Shown: piece after piece, positions 12,301-21,959 of the stretch
Layout: each line of letters begins with the position of its first letter
Position numbering within the stretch: position 1 is the stretch's first letter
Assembly (NCBI GenBank): GCA_951812925.1
Contig: OX638369.1
Span: 63,440,228 to 63,504,227 of the forward strand
DNA: 64,000 nucleotides
Source: Calliopum simillimum
Taxonomy: Eukaryota > Arthropoda > Insecta > Diptera > Lauxaniidae
Direction: 5' to 3'
The notes under the pieces: generated by a model
Databases searched by the model: none
Seen by the model: only the letters and a program-made list of their open reading frames with translations
Told to the model about the DNA's origin: nothing
Program-made: the position numbers and the translations under genes

Positions 12301-12946
12301 ACATTTTGTGCGCCCAAAAACTGCCCATGGAAATAGTTTTCATTTCTTTTTGTTTATCGAAATTTACTCTAGTCCTTCAATTAATATTCTCCATTTGGTT
12401 GTAAATATCTGTTACTGATCATATAGTGGCACTTACCTTTAAGAGCGTTTTCTGATTTATTTGCTGTAATTTGTTTTTCTTTTATATTTTTACTTTTTTG
12501 TATGTCTATTTTTCCACTTATTTTATTCGACTATGAATCTGGGTAAACTTTAAATTTGCACATAAAAGCTTTCAACACTTAAATTTTTTTAAACTGTTTT
12601 TTGTCCAAATTATACACTTAATTGATGACGACACTTAAAAAAATTTAGCTTTATTGCAAAACTTCTTACAACTAAAAATAATTATAAACTCTATCATGTG
12701 TTTGACATGTTTAATAAAGAATAATAAATAAATTTTCAAATAAATTTTAATTTTTAATTCATTGAAAAAGTGATTTTAGTAAAGTTCGTGATAGGTTCTC
12801 TTGCCGAATGATGGAATTGATGCAAAGAGCATAGATGGGCTATAGAGTTGCATGCAGTTGTATCGAAAATGTTTGACATTAAAAAAACCATAGCTCCGAG
12901 ATGATCTACTGACTGCAAAAATTATACCAAATATCATCATCATCAT
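9381..12946. other. Long interval without a recognised gene or element
   Basis: Apart from scattered poly-A/T and a CATCATCATCAT run near 12935 I see no repeats shared with the rest of the window and no protein domain. Open frames at 10201-10642 and 12004-12283 lie on the minus strand in several overlapping frames without conserved motifs. 12.0-12.3 kb is less AT-rich and could be unique host sequence. Confidence 0.4.
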
Positions 12947-13625
12947 ACTAAGTACTATATAAAATACAACGTCTGTTTGTATGCCTGTTTGTATCTCCAT
13001 AACTCGAGAACCATTCATCCGATTTGCATGATTTTTTCTTTTTTTCGAAATACCTTCGGCTTCGTCCGGGTTCTTGAAAAATACCATAATTCAAAAATCA
13101 GTTATCCGATTTGCATGTACTTTTGCTTTCGTAGAAAAGTTATCTATGAGATTCCAGGACAAACTCTAATTTGAAATACATTCGGCATCGCCCGGAATAT
13201 TGAAAAATTTTGGTACCGGGACAAATAACATCCGCTGGAAAAATTTCCAATACAGCGATACAAAAAAAGACCTTCTGATACTGTTTGATAGATATGGATG
13301 AGATTAGGTACATACATCTTTAAAGTGTAACGGGAACAGGTGAACAAGTCACTCCCGGGCAGTTATCTGATTTGCATGATTTATTACTTTCGAAGACATG
13401 CTATCAGGTTAAATTCCAAGACAAACTCTTATTTTAAATACCCTCGGCATCGCCCGGAATATTTAAAAATTCTTGCACAGGGACATATAACATTCGCTGG
13501 AAAAATGTCCAATACAGCGATATAAAAGACCTTCTGAGACTGTTTGACAGATATGGATAAGATTCGGTGCATACATTTTTAAATAGTATCGGGAACGGGT
13601 GAACGAAGTCGCTCCCGGCAACTAG
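12947..13625 (+). mobile_element. Helitron-like element with internal tandem repeat
   Basis: It starts at TACTAAGTACTATATAAAAT and ends GTGAACGAAGTCGCTCCCGG plus CAACTAG, followed by T. It contains two units of about 260 bp, from about 13099 and 13361, each with CAGTTATCCGATTTGCATG-like sequence, ATTCCAGGACAAACTCT and a GACCTTCTGA...TTTGA...AGATATGGAT block. The CTAG|T end with a GGGAACGGGTGA...TCGCTCCC stem matches Helitron 3' ends. No Rep/helicase gene. Confidence 0.55.
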
Positions 13626-13809
13626 TACTAAGTACTATATAAAATACAACGTCTGTCTGTGTCTTCATATCTCGAAAATCATTCGTTCGATTTGCATGAT
13701 TTTTTCTTTCCTTTTTAGATATTTTGCATGGCAAGGTTTTAGAATACTTTTTTTCGAAATACCTTCGGCTTTGTCCGTGTTCTTGGAAAATCCCATAATT
13801 AAAAAATCA

Positions 13810-14368
13810 CACACAAAAAAATTATCAATAAAAATTGTTTTTCAAATAGCACAAAGTGATAATAAACGCGTGAAAAATTACGGTTTGTTCCAGTAATTCA
13901 ATTACTTTACTGAATCCTTATGAAAAAGTAATGGCACGAAAGTAAAATATACGGCTTAAACTTTAAAAAGTACAGATACAAACAGTGAAAACTATTGAAT
14001 ATAGAAGCAAAAATTTGTCGCATGAAAAAATGCCAGCGGGCTCTGCAATATTTGCTTTAAATATATTTCAATTATTAGTGGTTGAGAATGTAAAAAATTT
14101 TATTGAAATTTAATTTAAATAAAATAATAAGCTATAGAAATGAAAGTGCTACAGTAGCTCAGTGGTTAGAGCGCCGCCTAGAAACACAAAGGTCTTAAGT
14201 TCGACGCCAATCGACATAATTTTTTTTTTATTGTTATATTTTTAAAAAAATTTAATGTGTGTAGTCAGTAAAAAATACGGTTTTTCTTTACGGGCGCACA
14301 GTTGCTGAAAAAATCATTAAAAATAACTGGGATTTTCAATGAATTTTTACGGTTTAGTTTTTTCCGTG
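13810..14368. mobile_element. Insertion in the Helitron copy, CACACAAAAAA ends, carries a tRNA-like module
   Basis: Comparison with the uninterrupted copy (AAAAATCAGTTATCCG at about 13093-13108) shows that 13810-14368 is an insertion with a CA dinucleotide on each side. Its ends, CACACAAAAAAATT and the inverted right end CACGGAAAAAAC, resemble those of the element at 33258-35132, which also has CA flanks. The interior is non-coding apart from the tRNA-like module at 14146-14216. Confidence 0.6.
14146..14216 (+). other. tRNA-like module (A box/B box)
   Basis: TAGCTCAGTGG (14155-14165) is a good A box within a perfect D arm, GCTC-AGTGGTTA-GAGC. AAGTTCGACGCC contains a B box (14199-14207). Box spacing is close to that of tRNA genes. 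The anticodon stem and T stem do not pair and there is no acceptor pairing, so it is tRNA-like, not a tRNA. Confidence 0.55.
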
Positions 14369-14855
14369 CAGTTATCCGATTTCCATGATTTTTGCTTTTG
14401 GAAACAAGCTATCAGGTTAGATTCCAGGACAAAACCCAAATTTGAAAAACCGTACGTATCGCTCAGAATATTAAAAAATTCTGGCACTGGAACAAATAAC
14501 ATCCGCTGGAAAAATGTCCAATACATCAATATATGGTATATATGTAAATTTTTAAAGGGTATCGGGAATGGGCGAAAAAAGTCGGTCCCGACCAATCAGT
14601 TTCACATAAAACAAAGTTTAAAATTAAGTTTTTTTATTTGACCAAAAGGAATTTGACTCAAATCAAAACTGCAATTCAGAACATAAAAAGAGTTTCAGTC
14701 ATGTGCTCATCTCAGGGCTAAGGTATTGCTGCATGACTGAAATGTTCGATACAACTGCAACTCTTTACTTCTAATTTCTGTGAAAAGCAGCTTCAATCTA
14801 CTGAAAAGGAATAACGTTAAGCTCTTCTGTTTTTGGGCGTTTTTATAGTGCTTAC

Positions 14856-15281
14856 TAGAGCTCGCAAACTATCGATGGTTAATGGCTGACTATCGATAGT
14901 TCTTATTTATACAAATTTTTTCATCCAAGAATCGTTTTCGTACTTTCGATAGTACCAAATAACACCACTGTTTCAGTATCTTTGTCATTTCTTCAAATGC
15001 GTTTGATTTCGACAGCTTGGCAACATTGTTCACTAATGTCAAAGTGAAGTCAAAGAAGGGGACGTTTTTCTTCTGTGGGTGAAGTTTAAAATATGGAAAA
15101 GTTTTTTACTAAGATTACACAAGGTAATACATTTACAGCCTATAACATTTGTTTTTTTATATAATTTACATTTTATCCCGATATAAGTGAAGTTTGCACT
15201 GAAATGCATACTTTCGATAGTTAGTGACCAAACCATCGTCGATTATCGATGGTTTCTACTATCGATAGTTTGCGAGCTCTT
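14856..15281 (+). mobile_element. 426-bp hAT MITE with 8-bp TSD and TATCGATA motifs
   Basis: Exact 8-bp duplications GTGCTTAC flank it at 14848-14855 and 15282-15289. Ends read TAGAGCTCGCAAACTATCGA and, inverted, AAGAGCTCGCAAACTATCGA. ACTATCGATAGT palindromes occur at both ends and contain TATCGATA, the Drosophila DREF-type element. The middle holds a short ATG-led segment, MEKFFTKITQ (15093-15122), followed by G|GTAATA, a possible splice donor. It could be the first exon of the parental transposase. Confidence 0.75.
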
Positions 15282-15499
15282 GTGCTTACATACATATCTG
15301 TGGTATATTGACAAAACAATCGTACTCGAAATGCGCAACTTTTCAAAAGCTACGAAACTGCATAACTGATTTTAAATAATATGGCTGAATTTCATTGAAG
15401 CAGTGTTGAATTTGCCCTCCAATACAGTTTTACTAATGAGTAAACTGTCAGCTTTTAGTTGCTCAATTTGATAAACCCAAAACCATTTTCAAAACCGGA

Positions 15500-15745
15500 A
15501 ATGTTCTTAATATGGACATTTTTTTATTATTTTATTTTAATGTTCTAAAAAAAAAAAAACATCCAAAGAAAAATATCAAAAAAAAAACATCTAACAAAAA
15601 ACATAAAAAAAAAACATCCAAAAAAATAAAACATCCAATAAAAGAAATATCCATTAAAAAAATGTCCAAAAATTTTTGGATGTTTTTATTGGATGTTTTT
15701 CATTGGATGTTTATTTTTATGTTTTTTTTTTGGATATTTTTGAGT
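15500..15745. repeat. Low-complexity hairpin built from AAACATCC units
   Basis: The left half repeats AAAACATCCAA-type units on an A-rich background. The right half carries the complementary TTGGATGTTTTTA units, mirrored near 15668. No coding potential; the frame at 15512-15769 is a lysine-rich artefact. A short ATTCTTTGGTAAAACTTTGA-type inverted repeat also flanks 15770-15900. Confidence 0.5.
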
Positions 15746-15904
15746 AAAGTCGATTACGGGTCCATCTAATGTTCTTTGAAATGGTGGTTTTCTACACCAA
15801 AACAAAACTTTTGGTGCCGGAGAAACTAAATTCCGAACAACTTTAATTTTTGAACCAACCTAACGTACATATTTCAAAGTTTTACCAAAGAACATTCTTA
15901 AACA

Positions 15905-16530
15905 TTGAAATTTTCTTTTGTAGCTCAATTTAATTTAAACCTTAAAGTTTAAATCGTACTGTCTCTTGGTTTAAGAGCGCGCGAGACTCATAACTTTTAT
16001 TATTCAAGACACATTTCTAAGCGAAAGCAATAAAAGTATTCGCTTAAAATAAGAAGATACAACTTTCACAGAAATGCAATAGCAACAAACAAAACTTTCG
16101 AGTTGTAACTGAAGAAATGCATCAGGCAGCAAGCAGCTTAAAATGAAATAATGGCACTCATAAAAGTAGCAGCATCGGATTAGACAGCATTTGTTTGCTG
16201 CAACGTTTTCACTCCCATGGCATAAATTCGCTTCAAAGTGGTTGGGGGGGAAGGTGCGGAAAGCTAGCAATGACATTGTCAATGTCTGCAAGCTTAGGAT
16301 TAAGCAACATTTGACAGGAGGACTCTCATTTTAATTGCCAACATAATCATGAGCAGGAACATCAGCATCAACAGCATTATCCTCGCATTCATGTTGCTGC
16401 TGTTTTCAACTAACAGCAACCCATCAAAATCGTGACAAAAAGTTGTTGATAATCTGGATTATGCTTATTCATCGTTATCATCATCTTCACTTATAGTTTT
16501 TGCTTAAGTGAACGTTTGCACCTCTTGGTG
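15905..16530. other. No gene seen
   Basis: Less AT-rich unique sequence with GCAACA-type runs. No repeat copies elsewhere in the window and no recognisable domain. Confidence 0.35.
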
Positions 16531-16608
16531 ATAATTTTAAAATAAAAAAAAAAATTCGAGGAATATGTCAACTAATATCAAGACAAATGTATAACATTTT
16601 AATTTTAC

Positions 16609-16857
16609 TTGTTTGAGTTTTGGGGAGCCTGAACGCTCAAATTCTTCACTTGAAAGCCAAGAGTCATTCGCCACAAGAGTCTTTAGTAAAACTGTTTTGT
16701 TTTCCGCAATGTTGAGTGAAGTTTGTAAAAAATGTAAATTTCTTAGTTCGATGGTAAAACATAGAAATTGAGTCCACGATACAATAAGAAAGGTTGTAAT
16801 AACTGTAGCCATAACTGTCGAAATCAATGAGCAAAACAACAATAATTCTACGAACAT
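16609..16857 (-). CDS. Possible first coding exon of an unrecognised membrane or secreted protein
   Basis: An ATG in good context (GAAACAATG) opens an 83-codon frame. It starts with a strongly hydrophobic stretch (residues 4-28, including LLLFCSLISTV), then an NKT sequon near residue 53, and ends KLKQ at CAA|GTAAAA, which would serve as a splice donor. Without splicing the frame continues to 16537 (106 codons). No repeat copy exists in the window, so it may be host sequence. I recognise no family and found no second exon. A chance frame remains quite possible. Confidence 0.22.
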
Positions 16858-17326
16858 TGTTTCGTTAATTTTGAGGCTATCGGCTCAAGCTGAGATTTGA
16901 TTGGTTGATTTTGACAGAGCAAAATGTTTGACAAAGCTACCATAACACAACTAACAACCACTCCAAGAAACATGTTAACTATTTCAAGTCTGTCTCCATA
17001 CTAAAGCTAAATAAAACACGAAAATCCCACCATTTTTGTGACACTGGTCAAAAAACCGGTTTCGGGAAAAATAAGCTTCTAATCAAATCGAGTAAAATAC
17101 CTCGTTTTTCGAGACACAAAACTGAATATTCTCACCACTATTAACTTAATCATACCAGGTGATTAGTAGACACATTTAAAAATATTATTGGTACACAGTA
17201 AAAATTTTGAGTTTAATTTTAAAACCAAAAAAAGTATTTATATAGAACAATGCCAAAAAAAGTTTTAATTTAAAACTATTTTGGAGTTAATAAAGAGAGA
17301 GAGAGAAAAATTAAAAATTAAAAATA

Positions 17327-17408
17327 CTGAGATTCGAACCAAAGGTACAACATATTATACCTATGTAGATAAATTACGAAGTCTTTAGCTCATTCGGCTA
17401 TTAAGCTT
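17327..17408 (-). other. tRNA-like module (A box/B box)
   Basis: On the minus strand AATAGCCGAATGAGCTAAAG (A box within an AGC/GCT D arm) is followed about 50 bases later by GGTTCGAATCTC (B box). This is the standard tRNA arrangement. Acceptor pairing is poor. It lies inside the TIR element at 17193-18075. Confidence 0.5.
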
Positions 17409-17440
17409 ATTGACGTAGTTGTGTGAAGTTTGTATTTAAA

Positions 17441-17707
17441 CAATTGAGGAGTGGCCTTACCAAAGGGCCTAAGTACCATTTCGAGGCAAAAGTAATGTCA
17501 TACTTTTTATGTGCCTAATAGTCTGTTATTTGACTGTTTTAATTTTTTCAACATAATGACATCAATTTCACACTATCAAAAAAATTTTTAGTGAAAACAG
17601 AAAATAATTTTATTAATTTCAAACAAAATGCCACCCGTTTCATATTATGACACCTCTTTTGCCTCGAAATGGTACTTAGGCCCTTTGGTACGGCCACTCC
17701 TCAATTG
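17441..17707. mobile_element. 267-bp nested inverted-repeat MITE
   Basis: Inverted ends of about 50 bp: CAATTGAGGAGTGGCC, TACCAAAGGGCCTAAGTACC and ATTTCGAGGCAAAAG on the left, mirrored at 17655-17707 with one mismatch. The interior of about 160 bp is AT-rich and non-coding. No target duplication can be separated from the ends because AATT is shared by both. Confidence 0.65.
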
Positions 17708-18075
17708 TTCTCGTTCTTGTTTTTACGATCTTTTGATAAATAAAGTTTTTCAAATTTTGAAACTAAAAAGTCTCTCCAAGCTAAATTAAAACTTTGATGG
17801 CATTAGTTTCAAACCAAACGTATTGAAACTGGCGCAGAGAATATTTTAATACTTTTCTTGGACTTATATTTAAACTAAAAATTATTAGTTTTTTGAATTT
17901 AAAGTTATTTTAGGATTGTTGTTAAGCCACTTTGGTATTAAAAAATTGAAAAAACTAAATGGTTTAAAAGCAATAATTTTTTGTGACAAAATTAAAACCT
18001 ACCGGAACAAATTTCAACTTTTTTTGGAATAAATTTTGAATGGAATCAAAAGTAAACTATAATTTTTTACTGTGT

Positions 18076-18986
18076 TGGTGCTGTTCCTATTTGAATAAAC
18101 ATAATTTTCGACCAATGCATGGTAATCACATTCGTCACCTACCTACCAAATTTCATCAAAATAACGACCTTGAAGTCTCACTTCAAAAAATAAATCACAA
18201 TTGTTTTTCTTTTTTAAACATTCGAGAGTCCACGTATCCATGGTGTTAAAATTAAAAGCAATAAATTGTTTGCTCCTATTGAGAATAAACTTCTGTTCAA
18301 CTTGTTGCTTGGCCAACTGCCAAAGATTTATACCTGGCGATGTTACTCAATGAAGATGTACTCCCCCCGCCCCCTCCGCATCCGACCAACCTACTCAATT
18401 TCTTCAAGAACTCTAATGCAATTTGTGCAAATTATTTTCCTTGGTTGCCACGGTTCTGTCTTCGTTGCCGCCTCCCTTCCTTTGGCATTTATTTTCGTTT
18501 CATTTCGATTGACAATTTAAATTTTAATGAAAGTGTTTTCTTTTCTTCGCTCATTGTGGGCCATTTTCGATATAAATGTTGTAGCATTAAATGTGACAAA
18601 TCGCATGCAATCAAGTTAATGGCTTCACTCGTTTGCTGCATCAGCCAACAGAACATCAGGGAGTCTCTCTACTGGGGCAGCCAAAGCGGGCAATATGAGG
18701 GAATGTTGGAAGGAAAATGAATTGCGGTTATTGCGTAGAAGCGATGATATGCTTACACCTCGAGCAGATTTATTCTTTATACGGCGAAAGGGTAAAATAT
18801 ACAATAACTTTTAACAAACCACTACATATTAGTTTTAACTGTGGAAGAATGAAGCATTTAAGTGGGCAAGTCCTTTTTTCTTTTTCATTTAATTTATTTA
18901 ACATATTAGTTAGGGACATTAGCCTGGTTTTAGTGTTGTATGAAAAAAAAAAAAAAAAATACTGCGATATTTATAGCTTGTATGGA
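18076..18986. other. No recognised gene
   Basis: Unique-looking sequence. Overlapping frames at 18266-18720 contain CCCCCGCCCCCTCCG-derived proline runs and look fortuitous. An A(17)-like run lies near 18945. Confidence 0.35.
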
Positions 18987-18995
18987 CCAATTTTG

Positions 18996-20393
18996 AGGTG
19001 CATAAAGTGAGCTATGCAGGTGTGACGAATTTCGATGTTTTTTGTTTGGGAATTTCGAGCTATTTTCGAGCTTTTCAACAATAATTTCGAGCTGTCTGGG
19101 AAATTTTCCATATTCCGGAAAAGCGGAAAAATTGTTCTGCATAGCTGAGTTTATTTTTTCAGCCAGACGAAACCGTGGGATGAGTTAGCGATGAAATCTT
19201 TCTACGCAGGAATTTCGAGCTACTTTCGAGCTAATTTTGAGCTAAAAGCATTTTCCGGAAAACTCCCAATTTTTCCGGAAAATCCCAAAAAAAATTTTTA
19301 TGGCAAACTTTATTTTTTTCAGCCAGACGAATCCGCGGGAACAGTAAGGGATGAAATCTTTTAACGCAGGAATTTCGAGCTACTTTCGAGCTGACCTTGA
19401 ATGAGGTATTTTCCTTAAATTTCCCCGGAAAATCCCAAAAAACTAAAAATTTTTTTTTCCCCTGTGTTATGTACGCATATTATTATTATTATGTCCGAAA
19501 GTTTTTCGCGGATCAACCTATAATATATCCAACACCTAGTTTGCTAGCCACAGTAATTTTACATAAGAGTAGGGGTAAGTGGGCGGCCTGCGGCCGCAGC
19601 TCAGGATTTAAAACTCCCAAAAATCCAACACCGGCTTCGCGGCGGCCTTCGGCCGCGGATCAGTCGGTAATATATCCAATAATTTGCGGACATAACATCC
19701 ATTTACGAAATGGGGATTATGTCATGGCACCGCTATAAAAAAAGATTTTTTGGGATATTCCGGGAAAGTTTGGGGTTTTCCGGGAAAGTTTGGGGTTTTC
19801 CGGGAAAGTTTGGGGTTTTCCGGAAAACACTTTTCGTTTTTGATGGGCTAGAAACTAGCTCCAAATTTGTAAGTTAAATGATATGATCGCGAAATATTCT
19901 CATGGGTTCGTCTGGCTGAAAAAATAAAGCAAGCCCTTAAAAAATTTTTTGGGATTTTCCGGGGAAATTTAAGGAAAACACTTCATTGAAGGTCAGCTCG
20001 AAAGTAGCTCGAAATTCCTGCATTAAAAGATTTCATCCCTTACTATTCCCGCGGATTGGTCTGGCTGAAAAAAATAAAGTTAGCCATAAAAAATTTTTTT
20101 TTGGGATTTTCCGGGAAAATTGGGAGTTTTCCGGAAAATGCTTCCAGCTCAAAATTAGCTCGAAAGTAGCTCGAAATTCCTGCGTAGAAAGATTTCATCG
20201 CTAACTCTTCCCGCGGTTTCGTCTGGCTGAAAAAATAAACTCAGCTATGCAGAACAATTTTTCCGCTTTTCCGGAAAATGGAAAATTTCTCAGACAGCTC
20301 GAAATTATTGTTGAAAAGCTCGAAAATAGCTCGAAATTCCCAAATAAAAAACATCGAAATTCGTCACACCTGCATAGCTCACTTTATAGACCT
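18996..20393. mobile_element. Foldback element with 9-bp TSD and tandemly built arms (MULE/FB-like)
   Basis: Flanked by the exact 9-bp duplication CCAATTTTG (18987-18995; 20394-20402). Ends read AGGTGCATAAAGTGAGCTAT and, inverted, AGGTCTATAAAGTGAGCTAT. Each arm (about 450-640 bp) is made of repeating units of about 155 bp with TTTCGAGCTACTTTCGAGCT, TTTTCCGGAAAA and CAGCCAGACGAA motifs. Units start near 19161 and 19319 on the left and near 19907, 20058 and 20219 on the right. Long tandem-repeat TIRs plus 9-bp duplications are the hallmark of Drosophila FB elements, which belong to the Mutator-like group. No transposase is present. Confidence 0.75.
19745..19826 (+). repeat. 20-bp tandem repeat TTTGGGGTTTTCCGGGAAAG
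   Basis: Three near-identical 20-bp copies plus partial ends lie within the right arm of the foldback element. They appear to be a local expansion of the TTTTCCGGAAAA module. Confidence 0.8.
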
Positions 20394-20509
20394 CCAATTT
20401 TGTTAGGTTGCGGAAAAAAATTATTGTGTCAAAGTTTGTTGTCGATCGGAGGGGGTAACACCTGCCTCAACGGGCCCAAAGGGAGACTTTTTGGCGAAAA
20501 TTTTACGAA

Positions 20510-21335
20510 AATAATTTATAGCTCCCCCGGGTCGACCCCTAGAGGGGTGAAATGTATTACCAGGTTCCATTATTTTTTTCTTCCCAAAATTTTTTTCCAA
20601 GCACACCTACCCCCTATTTATCACCCTTTCAAAATCGACATTTTTGAAAATTCGCTGTTACTTTCCCAGGATGACCCCAAGATAGAAGTATTACAAGATC
20701 CTATTATTTTTTTATTCCTAACATTTCTATATAAGAAACTTACCCCCTATCTGGCCCCCCCTTTGGCGGTCTAAAAATAGTTCAAAGCTCCACCGGGATA
20801 ACCCCTAGGGTGGTGAAATGTATGACCAAGTCCTATTATTTTTTCCTCCCCAACCTTTTCTCTTGACACACTTACCCTCTGTCTGACACCCTTTTGGAGT
20901 CCCCCTACAAAATCCAAATTTTTGAAAATTTGCTGCAACTGTCACGGGATAACCGCAATATAGGCTAAATATCCGATTAGGTCCTATTTTTTTTTTTTTT
21001 TTTTTTTGTCTCCAACATTTTGCATTGATACCTTCTCCCTAAAAGCTACCTTTTTGGGGGCTCCCTTCAAAAACGAAAAAAAATTAGGCAAAATGTCGAA
21101 AAAAAATTCTTAGCTTCCCCGGAATATTCCAAACCCATATATGTACCTCTTATCTGTCACTCTTCTAGAGGTCCCCGTTCAAAATCCATATTTTTTAAAA
21201 TTCGCTGTAACTGTCCCGGAATGACGCCTAGATGGGACAAATGTGACATAAGGTCCTATTATTTTTTTATCCCCTATATTTTCCCCTCACACACCTTCCT
21301 CCTATCTGCCACCCTTTTGGGGCTACCCCTACAAC
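20510..21335 (+). repeat. Diverged tandem array with units of roughly 140 bp
   Basis: At least six degenerate units recur with the order AAATTCGCTGTAACT, CCCGGGATGACCCCTAGA-like, GAAATGTATGACC, GGTCCTATTATTTTTTT, ACACACCTACCCCCTAT and CACCCTTTTGGGG. CCCGG-type anchors fall near 20523, 20666, 20790, 20942, 21116 and 21211. No coding frame. It looks like an old satellite or the internal array of a larger element. Confidence 0.55.
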
Positions 21336-21825
21336 AACACTTTAATATGGGAGTTCACTTATAAAGTGCCACAGTTTAATTGTTACATAAAAACATTCGT
21401 TTCACTTCATTTACTTATGTAAGAGTACATTTATTTCAAAAGTCATCGAAAAATAATGAGAAAATCAATTAAATTAAAAAAGAATTAAGAATAAGATAAG
21501 CCTGTTTTGGTAGAGAATAGTGTCTTATAACTAGCGATGTCTAATAGCAAGTCTTGAAAATCACATTGATTCCAGCAGAGACCTTCATTGAAGTCTTGAG
21601 CCATCTTTACGCCACTTTCTGCAATGTCGATGACGAAAGGCACCTTGTCAAACATTTGTCCCATCTTAGCATTAAAAAGTTCTACTCATTCGTATATCTG
21701 AGCATTAGTAGGAAAAAGGACTGGGTTGTGAGTTTTAGATAGAATTAAAAAGGAACTAGCCGATAAAATTTTTTTTTAAATACTTCAATTAAAGAATTTA
21801 AATTGATATTTAACTAAGGGAAGGA

Positions 21826-21945
21826 TCCGGCATCTTCCTCTTTCCATACATTTTTACTAGTCTTAAAGTGTCAGCTTCTTTTGGTTAGCAACACATCACC
21901 GCACGAATGGCGCTAAGTTCATATCTTGAGTGAATTATGGGATAA
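21826..21945 (-). pseudogene. Mariner-type N-terminal transposase fragment
   Basis: The minus strand reproduces the remnant at 5430-5560: CCCATAATTCACTCAAGATA, GAACTTAGCGCCATTCGTGC and GACACTTTAAGACTAGTAAA. It is a short, frame-broken piece of the same family. It directly abuts the different transposase relic on its right, so the junction is composite. Confidence 0.45.
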
Positions 21946-21959
21946 CTTATCTGTGTTCT

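Larger units (their letters stand above)
13626..14600 (+). mobile_element. Second Helitron-like copy, head-to-tail, interrupted
   Basis: Directly after the first copy's CTAG end the sequence repeats TACTAAGTACTATATAAAAT, AACGTCTGTCTG and the CGATTTGCATGATTTTTTC block. After an insertion (13810-14368) it resumes GTTATCCGATTTCCATG and ATTCCAGGACAAAACCC, and ends near 14600 with a degenerate ATCGGGAATGGGCG block lacking CTAG. The two copies lie in tandem. Confidence 0.5.
17193..18075. mobile_element. TIR element with ACACAGTAAAAAT ends, carrying a tRNA-like module
   Basis: The ends ACACAGTAAAAAT and ATTTTTTACTGTGT are inverted repeats flanked on both sides by TGGT. The 883-bp interior is AT-rich and non-coding. 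It contains a tRNA-like module near the left end and a 267-bp nested inverted-repeat insertion. The terminus resembles the CACNNNGAAAAA ends of the elements at 13810 and 33258. Confidence 0.55.

Noticed and set aside
15512..15769. 85-codon lysine-rich frame
   Set aside because: It translates the AAACATCC hairpin repeat and is a composition artefact.
18266..18720. Overlapping plus-strand frames of 84 and 126 codons
   Set aside because: Both run through a C-rich run producing proline stretches; no recognisable domain and no support for either phase.
20247..20774. 175-codon frame, one of the longest in the window
   Set aside because: It runs from the right arm of the foldback element into the tandem array, so it is translated repeat sequence rather than a gene.
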